Assembly (NCBI RefSeq): GCF_020731355.1
Contig: NZ_JAJFZK010000010.1
Location: forward strand, 169,000 to 228,285
DNA: 59,286 nt
Origin: Bacillus sp. REN16
Lineage (GTDB): Bacteria; Bacillota; Bacilli; Bacillales; Bacillaceae_L
Direction of reading: 5' to 3'
The notes beneath the pieces are model-generated. The model worked only from the letters and a program-made list of their open reading frames with translations. It was not told the DNA's origin and made no database searches. The position numbers and the translations under genes were made by a program. This document shows positions 53,287-59,286 of the stretch, piece after piece (the first letter of the stretch is position 1; the number at the start of each line of letters is the position of its first letter).

Positions 53287-54411
53287 ATGAAAATTAAATC
53301 AATTGAACCAACGCCTAGTCCGAATACAATGAAGATTATATTAGACGAGGAACTGCCAAAGGGAAAAAGCAATAATTATAAAAAGGAAAACATAGATCAA
53401 GCACCAACGCTTATCAAAGAAATAATGGCAATCGAAGGTATTAAAGGTGTTTACCATGTTGCTGATTTCTTAGCGGTTGAAAGAAATGCAAGATATGATT
53501 GGCAGGAGCTTTTGCCCTCTGTACGTAAAGTCTTTGGGGAAGATGTATCTGAAAGTGGAAATGAGGGTCACAAACTTGACGAACATTTTGGAGAAGTGAA
53601 GGTTTTTGTACAAATGTATAAAGGTCTACCGATGCAGGTTAAGCTCCATGACGGTGAACAAGAGTTCCGTTTTGGATTACCTGATGTGTTCAGAGATGCA
53701 TTACTGCGTGCCCAAGAGGTTTCAGGAAACGTTGTGTTGGAACGAGAATGGAAGGAACAGGGCGTTCGATATGGCAATCATGATGAAATTGGAAAAGAAG
53801 TTGTTGATGAGCTTGCTGCGGCTTATCCAAAAGAGCGACTTGACCGTATTGTAAAGCAAATATCAGATCAAACATCGGCTCCAACTGCCCCAAAACGGCA
53901 AGCTTATAAAGTTACGTTGGAAATGCTGAATGATCCTGACTGGACAAAACGCTATGCAAGCTTAGAACAAATGGATCCTGAGGAAGAAGATATTCCAGTA
54001 CTGGCTAAAGCCTTAAAAGATGAAAAACCATCAATCCGTCGATTAGCAACTGTTTATTTTGGAATGATTGAAAAACCAAGTGTACTGCCATATTTATACG
54101 AGGCCTTAAAGGATAAGTCCGTTACTGTAAGAAGGACAGCAGGAGACTGTTTGTCCGATATCGGAGACCCTGCAGCAATTATGGCAATGTGTGAAGCCTT
54201 AAAGGATTCGAGTAAGCTAGTTAGATGGCGTGCTGCTATGTTTTTATTTGAGGTTGGCGATAAAACGGCATTGGAAGCTCTTAAAGCGGCTGAAAACGAT
54301 CCAGAGTTTGAAGTGAAAATGCAAATTAAACTTGCTATCGAGCGAATTGCAGGCGGAGAAGAAGCAAAGGGCTCGGTTTGGAAACAAATGACGGAAAGCC
54401 GGAATAAATAA
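53287..54411 (+). CDS. ypgR: YpgR/CvfC-like protein: NifU-N-type and HEAT-repeat domains
   Basis: A 374-residue protein. The N-terminus (~90 residues, 'MKIKSIEPTPSPNTMKIILD', 'GIKGVYHVADFLAVERNA') is a Scaffold_NifU/Nfu N-type domain. The middle ('HFGEVKVFVQMYKGLPMQVK') is a conserved virulence factor C segment, and the C-terminus has three HEAT/PBS-lyase-like repeats ('EKPSIRRLATVYFG', 'KSVTVRRTAGDCLSDIG', 'SKLVRWRAAMFLFEVG'). The function is unclear; S. aureus CvfC affects virulence and thymidylate-linked phenotypes. ATG 53287 follows GGAGGAG. Confidence 0.88.
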   Translation: MKIKSIEPTPSPNTMKIILDEELPKGKSNNYKKENIDQAPTLIKEIMAIEGIKGVYHVADFLAVERNARYDWQELLPSVRKVFGEDVSESGNEGHKLDEHFGEVKVFVQMYKGLPMQVKLHDGEQEFRFGLPDVFRDALLRAQEVSGNVVLEREWKEQGVRYGNHDEIGKEVVDELAAAYPKERLDRIVKQISDQTSAPTAPKRQAYKVTLEMLNDPDWTKRYASLEQMDPEEEDIPVLAKALKDEKPSIRRLATVYFGMIEKPSVLPYLYEALKDKSVTVRRTAGDCLSDIGDPAAIMAMCEALKDSSKLVRWRAAMFLFEVGDKTALEALKAAENDPEFEVKMQIKLAIERIAGGEEAKGSVWKQMTESRNK

Positions 54412-54525
54412 TAACGCACCTTCTCAAAATTTAGTAAATGGTATATGATGGATGTTTGAAAATTGATTTTGCTAGTTCGAATATAGTATGCTTATTCTGT
54501 TGAAATGAAAAAGGGAGGGATTTAT

Positions 54526-54960
54526 ATGTCAATGGCATATGATGAATATATGAAGCAAATCGTGAAACCGATGCGCCAAGAGCTTGTTGTAGCGGGATTT
54601 GAAGAACTTCAAACAGATGAAGAGGTAGAAAACTTCATGGAGAAGGCAGAAGGAACTACACTTGTTGTTGTGAACTCTGTATGTGGTTGTGCTGCTGGAC
54701 TAGCAAGGCCTGCTGTCACACAAGCGGTTCTTAATAACGAGAAAAAGCCGGATCGTCTTGTAACAGTATTTGCTGGTCAAGATAAAGAAGCAACTGCAAA
54801 GATGAGAGAGTACTTTGAAGGCTATGAGCCGTCATCTCCATCAATGGCATTACTAAAAGGCAAGGAAGTTGTGCACTTCATTCCACGACACGAAATTGAA
54901 ACAAATTCAATGGAAGCTATCATGGAAAACGTAACTTCGGCATTAAATAAGCATTGTTAA
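54526..54960 (+). CDS. brxA: Bacilliredoxin BrxA (YphP)
   Basis: A 144-residue thioredoxin-fold protein that removes bacillithiol from S-bacillithiolated proteins. The active site is Cys53-Gly-Cys55 in 'VVNSVCGCAAGLARPA'. The C-terminus 'SPSMALLKGKEVVHFIPRHE' is the family signature, and the N-terminus MSMAYDEYMKQ matches YphP closely. ATG 54526 follows GGGAGGG; the frame reaches back to 54505 over the ribosome binding site. Terminator at 54961-54987. Confidence 0.95.
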   Translation: MSMAYDEYMKQIVKPMRQELVVAGFEELQTDEEVENFMEKAEGTTLVVVNSVCGCAAGLARPAVTQAVLNNEKKPDRLVTVFAGQDKEATAKMREYFEGYEPSSPSMALLKGKEVVHFIPRHEIETNSMEAIMENVTSALNKHC

Positions 54961-54987
54961 AAAGATGACATTACGACATCTTTTTTT
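54961..54987 (+). terminator. Terminator after brxA
   Basis: AAAGATG (54961-54967) pairs with CATCTTT (54977-54983), running into seven Ts. Confidence 0.85.
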
Positions 54988-55005
54988 GCGCATACAGGTG
55001 ATAGC

Positions 55006-55791
55006 ATGATTATTACAACCGCTGGACGACCGAATGATGAAATGCTGAAATTGGCGAAAATTGTCGCTGCTGAACTTGATTCGCCATTTATTCAGAGGAA
55101 TAGGAGATCCATAGCTGATCTTCATGAACTGAGTAAAGAGGATGTCCTTGTTGTTGGGAAAGATCGCATTGAAATACATCCTAGGCACGGGGACGAGCCA
55201 TTATTTTTTCACCCAAATTCCGCAATGTTTCGCATGAAGCGTATTGTGAAGGGGGAACATGACCCTTTTATTCAAGCTTCTGGTTTGAAGGAAGGAAGCA
55301 CCTTTTTAGATTGTACCTTAGGCATGGGATCTGACAGTATTGTCGCGAGCTTTGCCGTTGGCGAGACTGGAAAAGTTGTGTCCTTAGAAGGAAATAAATA
55401 TTTGTTTTATCTGTTAAAAGGCGGGTTAAAAAGCTGGGATACCGGATTCGTAAATATGAATGAGGCAATGGACAGGATTGAAGTAAAACATGTGAAATAT
55501 GAAAATTTTTTAGCTTCTTGTCCGCCAAAAAGCTTTGATGTTGTCTATTTTGACCCAATGTTTGAAGAAACAATTGAAGAGTCAGAAGGAATCCGGGGAC
55601 TACGTCATTTTGCGGTTTATTCCACTTTAAGTCCCGAAACAATAGAACAGGCAAAACGAGTCGCCAAACAAAAAGTAGTGCTTAAGGACCACTGGAAAAG
55701 TCAGCAATTCGAAAGATATGGCTTCACCGTTTTTAAACGAAAAACAGCTAAATTCCATTTCGGTGTGATTGATGTAGGTGTTACTGAGTAA
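55006..55791 (+). CDS. ypiP: SAM-dependent methyltransferase-like protein YpiP
   Basis: A 261-residue class I methyltransferase fold of the RsmJ-like group: 'GSTFLDCTLGMGSDSIVASF' (motif I) near residue 99, 'VVSLEGNKYLFYLLKGGLKS' and the catalytic-loop-like 'VVYFDPMFEETIEES' (DPMF) near 183. The E. coli relative methylates G1516 of 16S rRNA, but equivalence is not established. ATG 55006 follows ACAGGTGA. It lies between brxA and ypjP as in B. subtilis. Confidence 0.88.
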   Translation: MIITTAGRPNDEMLKLAKIVAAELDSPFIQRNRRSIADLHELSKEDVLVVGKDRIEIHPRHGDEPLFFHPNSAMFRMKRIVKGEHDPFIQASGLKEGSTFLDCTLGMGSDSIVASFAVGETGKVVSLEGNKYLFYLLKGGLKSWDTGFVNMNEAMDRIEVKHVKYENFLASCPPKSFDVVYFDPMFEETIEESEGIRGLRHFAVYSTLSPETIEQAKRVAKQKVVLKDHWKSQQFERYGFTVFKRKTAKFHFGVIDVGVTE

Positions 55792-55834
55792 TTTGCCACA
55801 CCTTTGGTTATTTTATATAACGGAGGTGATGATT

Positions 55835-55966
55835 ATGGGTAAACGTAAGAAAGATCCTACAACAATCGGTTTAGGCTCTCCAAATGTTGAAGGACAGGGG
55901 ACGACGAATCATGAAACTGGACAAATGGAAATGGACTCGTCCAGAAAGAAGAAAAAGAAAAATTAG
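55835..55966 (+). CDS. Small basic protein (43 aa)
   Basis: ATG 55835 with a strong GGAGGTGAT site. The sequence begins MGKRKKDPTTIGLGSPNVEG, has a Gly/Thr/Met-rich middle and ends in a Lys-rich tail. Composition resembles minor spore proteins (SASP-like), but I cannot assign it. The terminator directly after it (55995-56018) supports a single short gene. Confidence 0.65.
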   Translation: MGKRKKDPTTIGLGSPNVEGQGTTNHETGQMEMDSSRKKKKKN

Positions 55967-55994
55967 AAATGGGATTACATATTACTACAAAAAT

Positions 55995-56018
55995 AAAGCC
56001 CGCTTAAAAAGCGGGTTT
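55995..56018. terminator. Bidirectional terminator
   Basis: AAGCCCGCTT and AAGCGGGTTT pair around AAA. T-rich flanks exist on both strands, serving the 43-aa gene and the minus-strand 25-aa gene. Confidence 0.85.
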
Positions 56019-56020
56019 CC

Positions 56021-56098
56021 TCATTCAGTCACACAACAATAAACAAAATATGCCAATGTAACAACACTTGCGATACCAAAAATCCAATCCATAACCAT
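56021..56098 (-). CDS. Single-span membrane peptide (25 aa), KdpF-like in shape
   Basis: ATG 56098 (or ATG 56092) follows AAAGGTGG. MVMDWIFGIASVVTLAYFVY then CCVTE has one transmembrane helix and an 'LAYFVYxxxxxE' end reminiscent of KdpF, the small Kdp ATPase subunit. No kdpA/B/C genes are nearby. It has its own terminator. The resemblance may be convergent. Confidence 0.5.
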   Translation of the reverse strand: MVMDWIFGIASVVTLAYFVYCCVTE

Positions 56099-56328
56099 GA
56101 ATCCACCTTTCAATATGTATACTACCCCTATTTTAACAAATAATGAAGATTTTATGAACTTTATTTTTTCAAAATAATAGCTGATATGCTTTGATTGTGA
56201 CAACTTTGCCTTACTAATTGGGCATTAATCCTTATTTTTTAGTATTTTCTTATTTTCATAGTGAAATTTTTTGCGAGATTGTGTTAAAATGGGCGTATAG
56301 GTAAATGTGTTGAAAGGGCGTTTTGGTT

Positions 56329-56931
56329 ATGAAAAAATGGTTGCGTAAAGCATTAGTTGTTTCATTTTCCATTTTAACGCTTGGATTGGTAGCGCCTCCA
56401 CCAGCCCTTACGATGGAGCAGCCGAATACGGATAAGCCAAGTAAGTTAAATGCGTTTAATGAACAAAATACTGAGTCGAAGTTATATACTGATTTCGAAT
56501 CAAATTATGAAGACTATGGATATGATAGCAGAAACTTTGTTACGTATGCGATGACACAGGCAGAAACAAAATCTTTCGAAAAATTTGGAAGTAAAATTGG
56601 GCCAGTTATTGAAGATGAATTCCGTACTGGAATTTTACCAAGAATTGAAAGTGTCATTGAATTATTAGCGGAGCAATACCCAGCGGAAGATCTAGGCCAA
56701 CTTGAAATTTCAGAGCAACCGACTGGCGGGAATGGAGAAAAGATTTTCCATATTTTCGATAAAGCAAGCGGGAAGGATATTGTCCGCTTCCATGTGCGCA
56801 AAGACCACCCGCCACAGGATGGCTATTGGTTTAATTTTCACTATCACACACATCATGACGGGTTCCAAACTCATCATGCATTAGGTGATATTTATTGGGA
56901 TAAAAATACACCGCCGAAATGGCTAAGTTAA
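56329..56931 (+). CDS. ypjP: Secreted protein YpjP
   Basis: A 200-residue exported protein. Signal peptide residues 1-28 (MKKWLRKALVVSFSILTLGL, then VAPPPALT). The mature part is acidic and ends in a striking His cluster, 'FNFHYHTHHDGFQTHHALGD', followed by 'NTPPKWLS'. The length matches B. subtilis YpjP and the position before the thymidylate synthase gene is conserved. Function unknown; the His cluster suggests metal binding. ATG 56329 follows AAAGGGCG; TTG 56323 is an alternative. Confidence 0.88.
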   Translation: MKKWLRKALVVSFSILTLGLVAPPPALTMEQPNTDKPSKLNAFNEQNTESKLYTDFESNYEDYGYDSRNFVTYAMTQAETKSFEKFGSKIGPVIEDEFRTGILPRIESVIELLAEQYPAEDLGQLEISEQPTGGNGEKIFHIFDKASGKDIVRFHVRKDHPPQDGYWFNFHYHTHHDGFQTHHALGDIYWDKNTPPKWLS

Positions 56932-56943
56932 TAAAAGGAAAAG

Positions 56944-56990
56944 GTGGTTCAAGGTCGCATTTGCGAACTCTTGGACTGCTTTTTTTGTCT
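56944..56990 (+). terminator. Terminator after ypjP
   Basis: TTCAAG/CTTGGA enclosing TCGC/GCGA, running into seven Ts; a moderately stable hairpin. Confidence 0.6.
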
Positions 56991-57108
56991 GCATTTCTTC
57001 TAGCAGAACTTTCCACCCCTAGTCTAGCAGACTCGTTTTTCCAGATATGATATACTATTTTTACAATTTAGGACCTCATGAATCTACTACATTAGGGTGA
57101 ACATTCTT

Positions 57109-57840
57109 ATGAAAAAAACAGTTATTCTTACACTGCTCTTTGTACTTGTTGGATTTACCTATCATCCTGGTAAAGCGTCTCTTCATGGAATTCCTCTTAA
57201 AGAGTATCAATCTTTAACACTATATACTGAAACATCTAATTTAAAAAACTATGAAATGTTAAAAGAGATTATATTTTTACCAGAATCGAAGTTTAATGAA
57301 TCTGCGGCAGCCCAAATGATTGAGCGTGTTAACCAAATTGATGACATTATTTTACAAGGATTAGTAGATCAAGGCGTAGTACTAAAGCTTTTTACTGGCC
57401 TTTTAACGGACGAGCCAACAGCTTCATATTTAAAAGGGAAAAAACCCCGCGGGTATAGTGAAACTGGTCCAACTTGGGATAATGTCCCTGGTATTGGCGG
57501 TTCAGAGGTTGTCCTAGCAAAGATTGGACATAGTGAAAAAGGGCAGGGCCATGGGTCGATTAATTTGGAGTTACATGAGCTTGCTCATTCGATTGATAAA
57601 TTTGTATTTGATTCAATCAGCGAAGATCCGTATTTCCAATCAATTTGGAAAAAGGAAGTGAAACAGCTTTTTCCTGAGCGATCCTATTTTAGCGATTATC
57701 CAGAGGAGTACTTTGCTGAAGTCTTCGCAATGTACTATCTTTCTTCACAATCAAGAAATCAATTGCAACATACAGCACCAGTGACATACCAGTTTTTTCT
57801 CGAATTAAGTGAAACTCAGCAACGGATTGATAATGTATAA
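57109..57840 (+). CDS. Secreted Pro-Pro endopeptidase homologue (M34, anthrax lethal-factor-like)
   Basis: A 243-residue zinc metalloprotease with signal peptide 1-23 (MKKTVILTLLFVLVGFTYHP). The single catalytic domain matches clostridial PPEP-1 landmark by landmark: 'GLLTDEPTASYLKGKKPRGY', 'GPTWDNVPGIGGSEVVLAKI', the zinc motif 'NLELHELAHSIDK' (His156, Glu157, His160) and 'YPEEYFAEVFAMYYL' (third ligand Glu). PPEPs cut between two prolines in secreted adhesins. ATG 57109 follows AGGGTGA; GTG 57097 is in frame. It is inserted between ypjP and thyA. Confidence 0.88.
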   Translation: MKKTVILTLLFVLVGFTYHPGKASLHGIPLKEYQSLTLYTETSNLKNYEMLKEIIFLPESKFNESAAAQMIERVNQIDDIILQGLVDQGVVLKLFTGLLTDEPTASYLKGKKPRGYSETGPTWDNVPGIGGSEVVLAKIGHSEKGQGHGSINLELHELAHSIDKFVFDSISEDPYFQSIWKKEVKQLFPERSYFSDYPEEYFAEVFAMYYLSSQSRNQLQHTAPVTYQFFLELSETQQRIDNV

Positions 57841-57956
57841 ACGGCCTTTATCAAAGCGGAAAACAACTTCATCTTATTATTTTAAAAGATTAATAGAACT
57901 TTAGGCGAATCTTTAGTAGAATTATATTTAATCTTGTTATAAAGAGGTGGAAAAAG

Positions 57957-58616
57957 TTGAGGCATCAAGAATATGAATATCTTGATATGTGTAGTTATAT
58001 TTTGGAGAACGGTTCTATAAAAGAAGACAGAACCGGAACAGGGACAAAATCGGTATTTGGTTATCAAATGCGTTTTGATTTAAATAAGGGATTTCCCTTA
58101 TTTACAACTAAAAGTGTGGCATTTGAATTGGTGGCTAGTGAGTTATTATGGTTCATAAAAGGTGATACGAACATTAAATATTTACTTCAGCATAATAACA
58201 ATATATGGAATGAATGGGCATTTAAAAAATGGATTGAAAGTGATGAATATGACGGTCCTGATATGAGTGATTTTGGTATTCGAAGTCAACAGGACGACAA
58301 TTTTAAAAAGTTATATAAAGAACAGATGAAAAAATTCAAGAAATTAATACTTGAAGATGAAAGGTTTGCTGAAGAATTTGGAGAACTCGGTCCAGTTTAT
58401 GGAAAGCAATGGAGAGAATGGGAAACAACTCGCGGAGAAACAATTGACCAGTTGAAAGATGTTATTGACCAAATTAAAAATAATCCTGATAGTAGAAGGC
58501 ATTTAGTAGTGGCATATAATCCAGGAGAGGTTATAAATATGGCACTTCCTCCTTGTCATAGTTTGTTCCAGTTTTATGTATCTGATGGAAAATTAAGTTG
58601 TCAATTATATCAGCGT
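57957..58616 (+). CDS. thyA: Thymidylate synthase ThyA, exon 1 (residues 1-220)
   Basis: First exon of a long-type (318-residue, L. casei/S. aureus-like) thymidylate synthase that makes dTMP from dUMP and methylene-THF. Visible are '[20 protein letters not shown]', '[15 protein letters not shown]', the ~50-residue insert of long-type enzymes, '[12 protein letters not shown]', and the active site '[14 protein letters not shown]' with Cys200. It ends at '...CQLYQR', one codon before the conserved Ser. TTG 57957 follows AGAGGTGG. Unspliced mRNA would stop at TAA 58617-58619. Confidence 0.95.
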
Positions 58617-58893
58617 TAAATTCCAGAGCGCCTTTACGGAGTAATCCGTATTGAAAAACTCCTCTAATTCAGGGGAAGCCCAAACCGATAAGGGCGGTGG
58701 GTAATCCTGAGCCAAGCCTGTAAGTTAGGAAGGTGCAACGACCAGAACGTGATTGTTCGTAGAATGCAAGCGATTGGCATTCGAAATGGGGAGCATCCAA
58801 TTTGGATGATAATATGGTCTAATCTATATGGAAACATATAGTGGCTCAATAAGGAGCAGGTTAAGTGTAGCGAACTTAATTGAATAAAATATA
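58617..58893 (+). ncRNA. Group I intron (subgroup IA-like, P7.1/P7.2), ORF-less, in thyA
   Basis: A 277-nt self-splicing-type intron. P1: exon GCGT (58613-58616) with GCGC (58628-58631). P10: CCAGA (58623-58627) with exon 2 TCTGG (58894-58898). P2: TACGGA/TCCGTA (58635-58650). P3: CTCCTC (58659-58664)/GGGGAG (58788-58793). P4: TCAGG (58669-58673)/CCTGA (58706-58710). P5: GCCC/GGGC. P7: GACCA (58740-58744)/TGGTC (58815-58819). P7.1: GAAC/GTTC. P7.2: GAATGC/GCATTC (58762-58782). P8: CATCCA/TGGATG (58794-58808). P9: CTATATG-GAAA-CATATAG (58824-58841). P9.1 and P9.2 follow. The base before exon 2 is A, not the usual terminal G. Confidence 0.93.
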
Positions 58894-59190
58894 TCTGGTG
58901 ATGTTTTTATCGGTGTACCATTTAATGTAGCTAGTTATTCTTTACTAACTCATTTAATTGCACAAGAATGTGGTTTAGAGGTAGGAGAATTTATTCATAC
59001 GTTTGGGGATGTTCATATTTATTTAAACCATATAGAACAAGTTTCTACTCAATTAAAACGTGAGCCCCGAAAATTCCCTACATTAAAATTAAATACCAAT
59101 AAAAATTCAATTTTTGAATTTGAATTGGATGACATAGAAATAGTTGACTATAATCCTCATCCAAAAATTAAAGGCTCAATTGCTGTATAA
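58894..59190 (+). CDS. thyA: Thymidylate synthase ThyA, exon 2 (residues 221-318)
   Basis: Continues the reading frame exactly after Arg220: '[20 protein letters not shown]' then '[20 protein letters not shown]', '[19 protein letters not shown]' and the C-terminal '[11 protein letters not shown]'. This supplies the dUMP-binding Ser-x-Asp and Asn, the His/Tyr of 'DVHIYLNH' and the C-terminal residues that close over the active site. All catalytic residues are intact across the two exons, so the gene is intact provided the intron is removed. Confidence 0.94.
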   Translation, partial: SGDVFIGVPFNVASYSLLTHLIAQECGLEVGEFIHTFGDVHIYLNHIEQVSTQLKREPRKFPTLKLNTNKNSIFEFELDDIEIVDYNPHPKIKGSIAV

Positions 59191-59222
59191 TAAAAAAGGC
59201 TTAAAAGGGTAATTTGATGACT

Positions 59223-59286
59223 GGACTAACCTAAAATAGTGAGACAATATAAAACACCTCCAAAATGGCAATACTTGAGATAAGTA
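59223..59286. other. Possible terminus of an IS3-like element at the window edge
   Basis: TGGACTAACCTAAAATAGTG followed by AGACAA... resembles the terminal TGNAC...GTGAGACA pattern of IS3-family ends, and it lies where a dfrA gene would be expected by synteny. Only about 64 bases are visible and no transposase can be read. Confidence 0.3.

Noticed and set aside
57957..58619. thyA as a truncated pseudogene ending at TAA 58617
   Set aside because: The missing C-terminal third is intact and in the right frame at 58894-59190, and the gap has group I intron structure, so this is an intron, not a nonsense or frameshift mutation.
58617..58893. Intron-encoded homing endonuclease
   Set aside because: The intron is only 277 nt and no frame encodes more than a few dozen residues; minus-strand frames over it look like shadows.
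57957..59286. Prophage carrying the thymidylate synthase gene
   Set aside because: No structural, integrase or lysis genes are seen, and the gene lies in the conserved ypjP-thy neighbourhood.
1..59286. CRISPR arrays, tRNA genes or rRNA operons
   Set aside because: No regularly spaced direct repeats and no tRNA or ribosomal RNA signatures were found; the only structured RNAs recognised are RNase P RNA and the group I intron.

Overview
The window is chromosomal DNA of a low-GC, endospore-forming member of the Bacillaceae. Spore genes (cotD, sspL), B. subtilis-type RNase P RNA, bacilliredoxin, GpsB and a two-headed dynamin all point there. Gene order repeatedly matches the ypsA-rnpB-ypwA, bpsA-ypbQ-dynA-ypcP, ypdQ-ypeP-cspD and ypgQ-ypgR-brxA-ypiP-ypjP-thy neighbourhoods of B. 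subtilis, so this is mostly vertically inherited backbone. Dispersed palindromic repeats and a few lineage-specific genes interrupt it.

Layout. 1-338: 5' part of a Crp/Fnr regulator (minus strand). 597-6454: oppABCDF oligopeptide importer. 6757-7305: cold-inducible ydjO and a cold-shock gene with a structured leader. 7419-9952: MFS efflux pump divergent from a TetR regulator. 9972-11432: SelO-type protein AMPylase. 11563-15129: mrfAB DNA repair operon. 15292-17584: a small membrane peptide, a MITE-like repeat, cotD, ypsA, gpsB and rnpB. 17744-22738: RNA methyltransferase ypsC, DinG-like helicase ypvA, M32 carboxypeptidase ypwA. 22778-25165 (minus): three-gene ba3-type cytochrome oxidase operon. 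25420-26801: a zinc-ribbon peptide and a duplicated P-loop ATPase. 27261-32930: type III polyketide synthase, its methyltransferase and DynA. 32937-37660: small proteins, ypcP exonuclease, sspL, a YuiD-like membrane protein, two RNase H-like genes and cspD. 37952-41639: HD-GYP protein and topoisomerase III. 41770-43945: TetR, SCP2-domain protein and acyl-reductase-like SDR. 44019-49105: methyltransferase, metA, fhs and DegV. 49107-57840: ypgQ, an ABC-F protein, an NlpC/P60 endopeptidase, ypgR, brxA, ypiP, ypjP and a secreted Pro-Pro endopeptidase homologue. 57957-59190: a thymidylate synthase gene split by a group I intron.

Functional themes are nutrient import, stress and cold response, DNA repair and topology (mrfAB, ypvA, ypcP, topB), respiration, membrane lipid and membrane remodelling (bpsAB, dynA), one-carbon and thymidylate metabolism (fhs, metA, thyA), and sporulation.

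The strongest unusual feature is the 277-nt ORF-less group I intron (58617-58893) inside thyA. It has recognisable P, Q, R, S, P7.1/P7.2, P9 and P10 elements, but its last base appears to be A instead of the near-universal terminal G. Other points of interest are an 11-nt anti-Shine-Dalgarno sequence in the cold-shock leader, a 210-bp MITE-like repeat flanked by a perfect 15-bp direct repeat, a Pro-Pro endopeptidase homologue beside a secreted protein containing Pro-Pro motifs, and palindromes suggesting specific regulators (FNR-like, LexA-like, TetR). No tRNA, 5S/16S/23S rRNA, CRISPR array or prophage module was seen.
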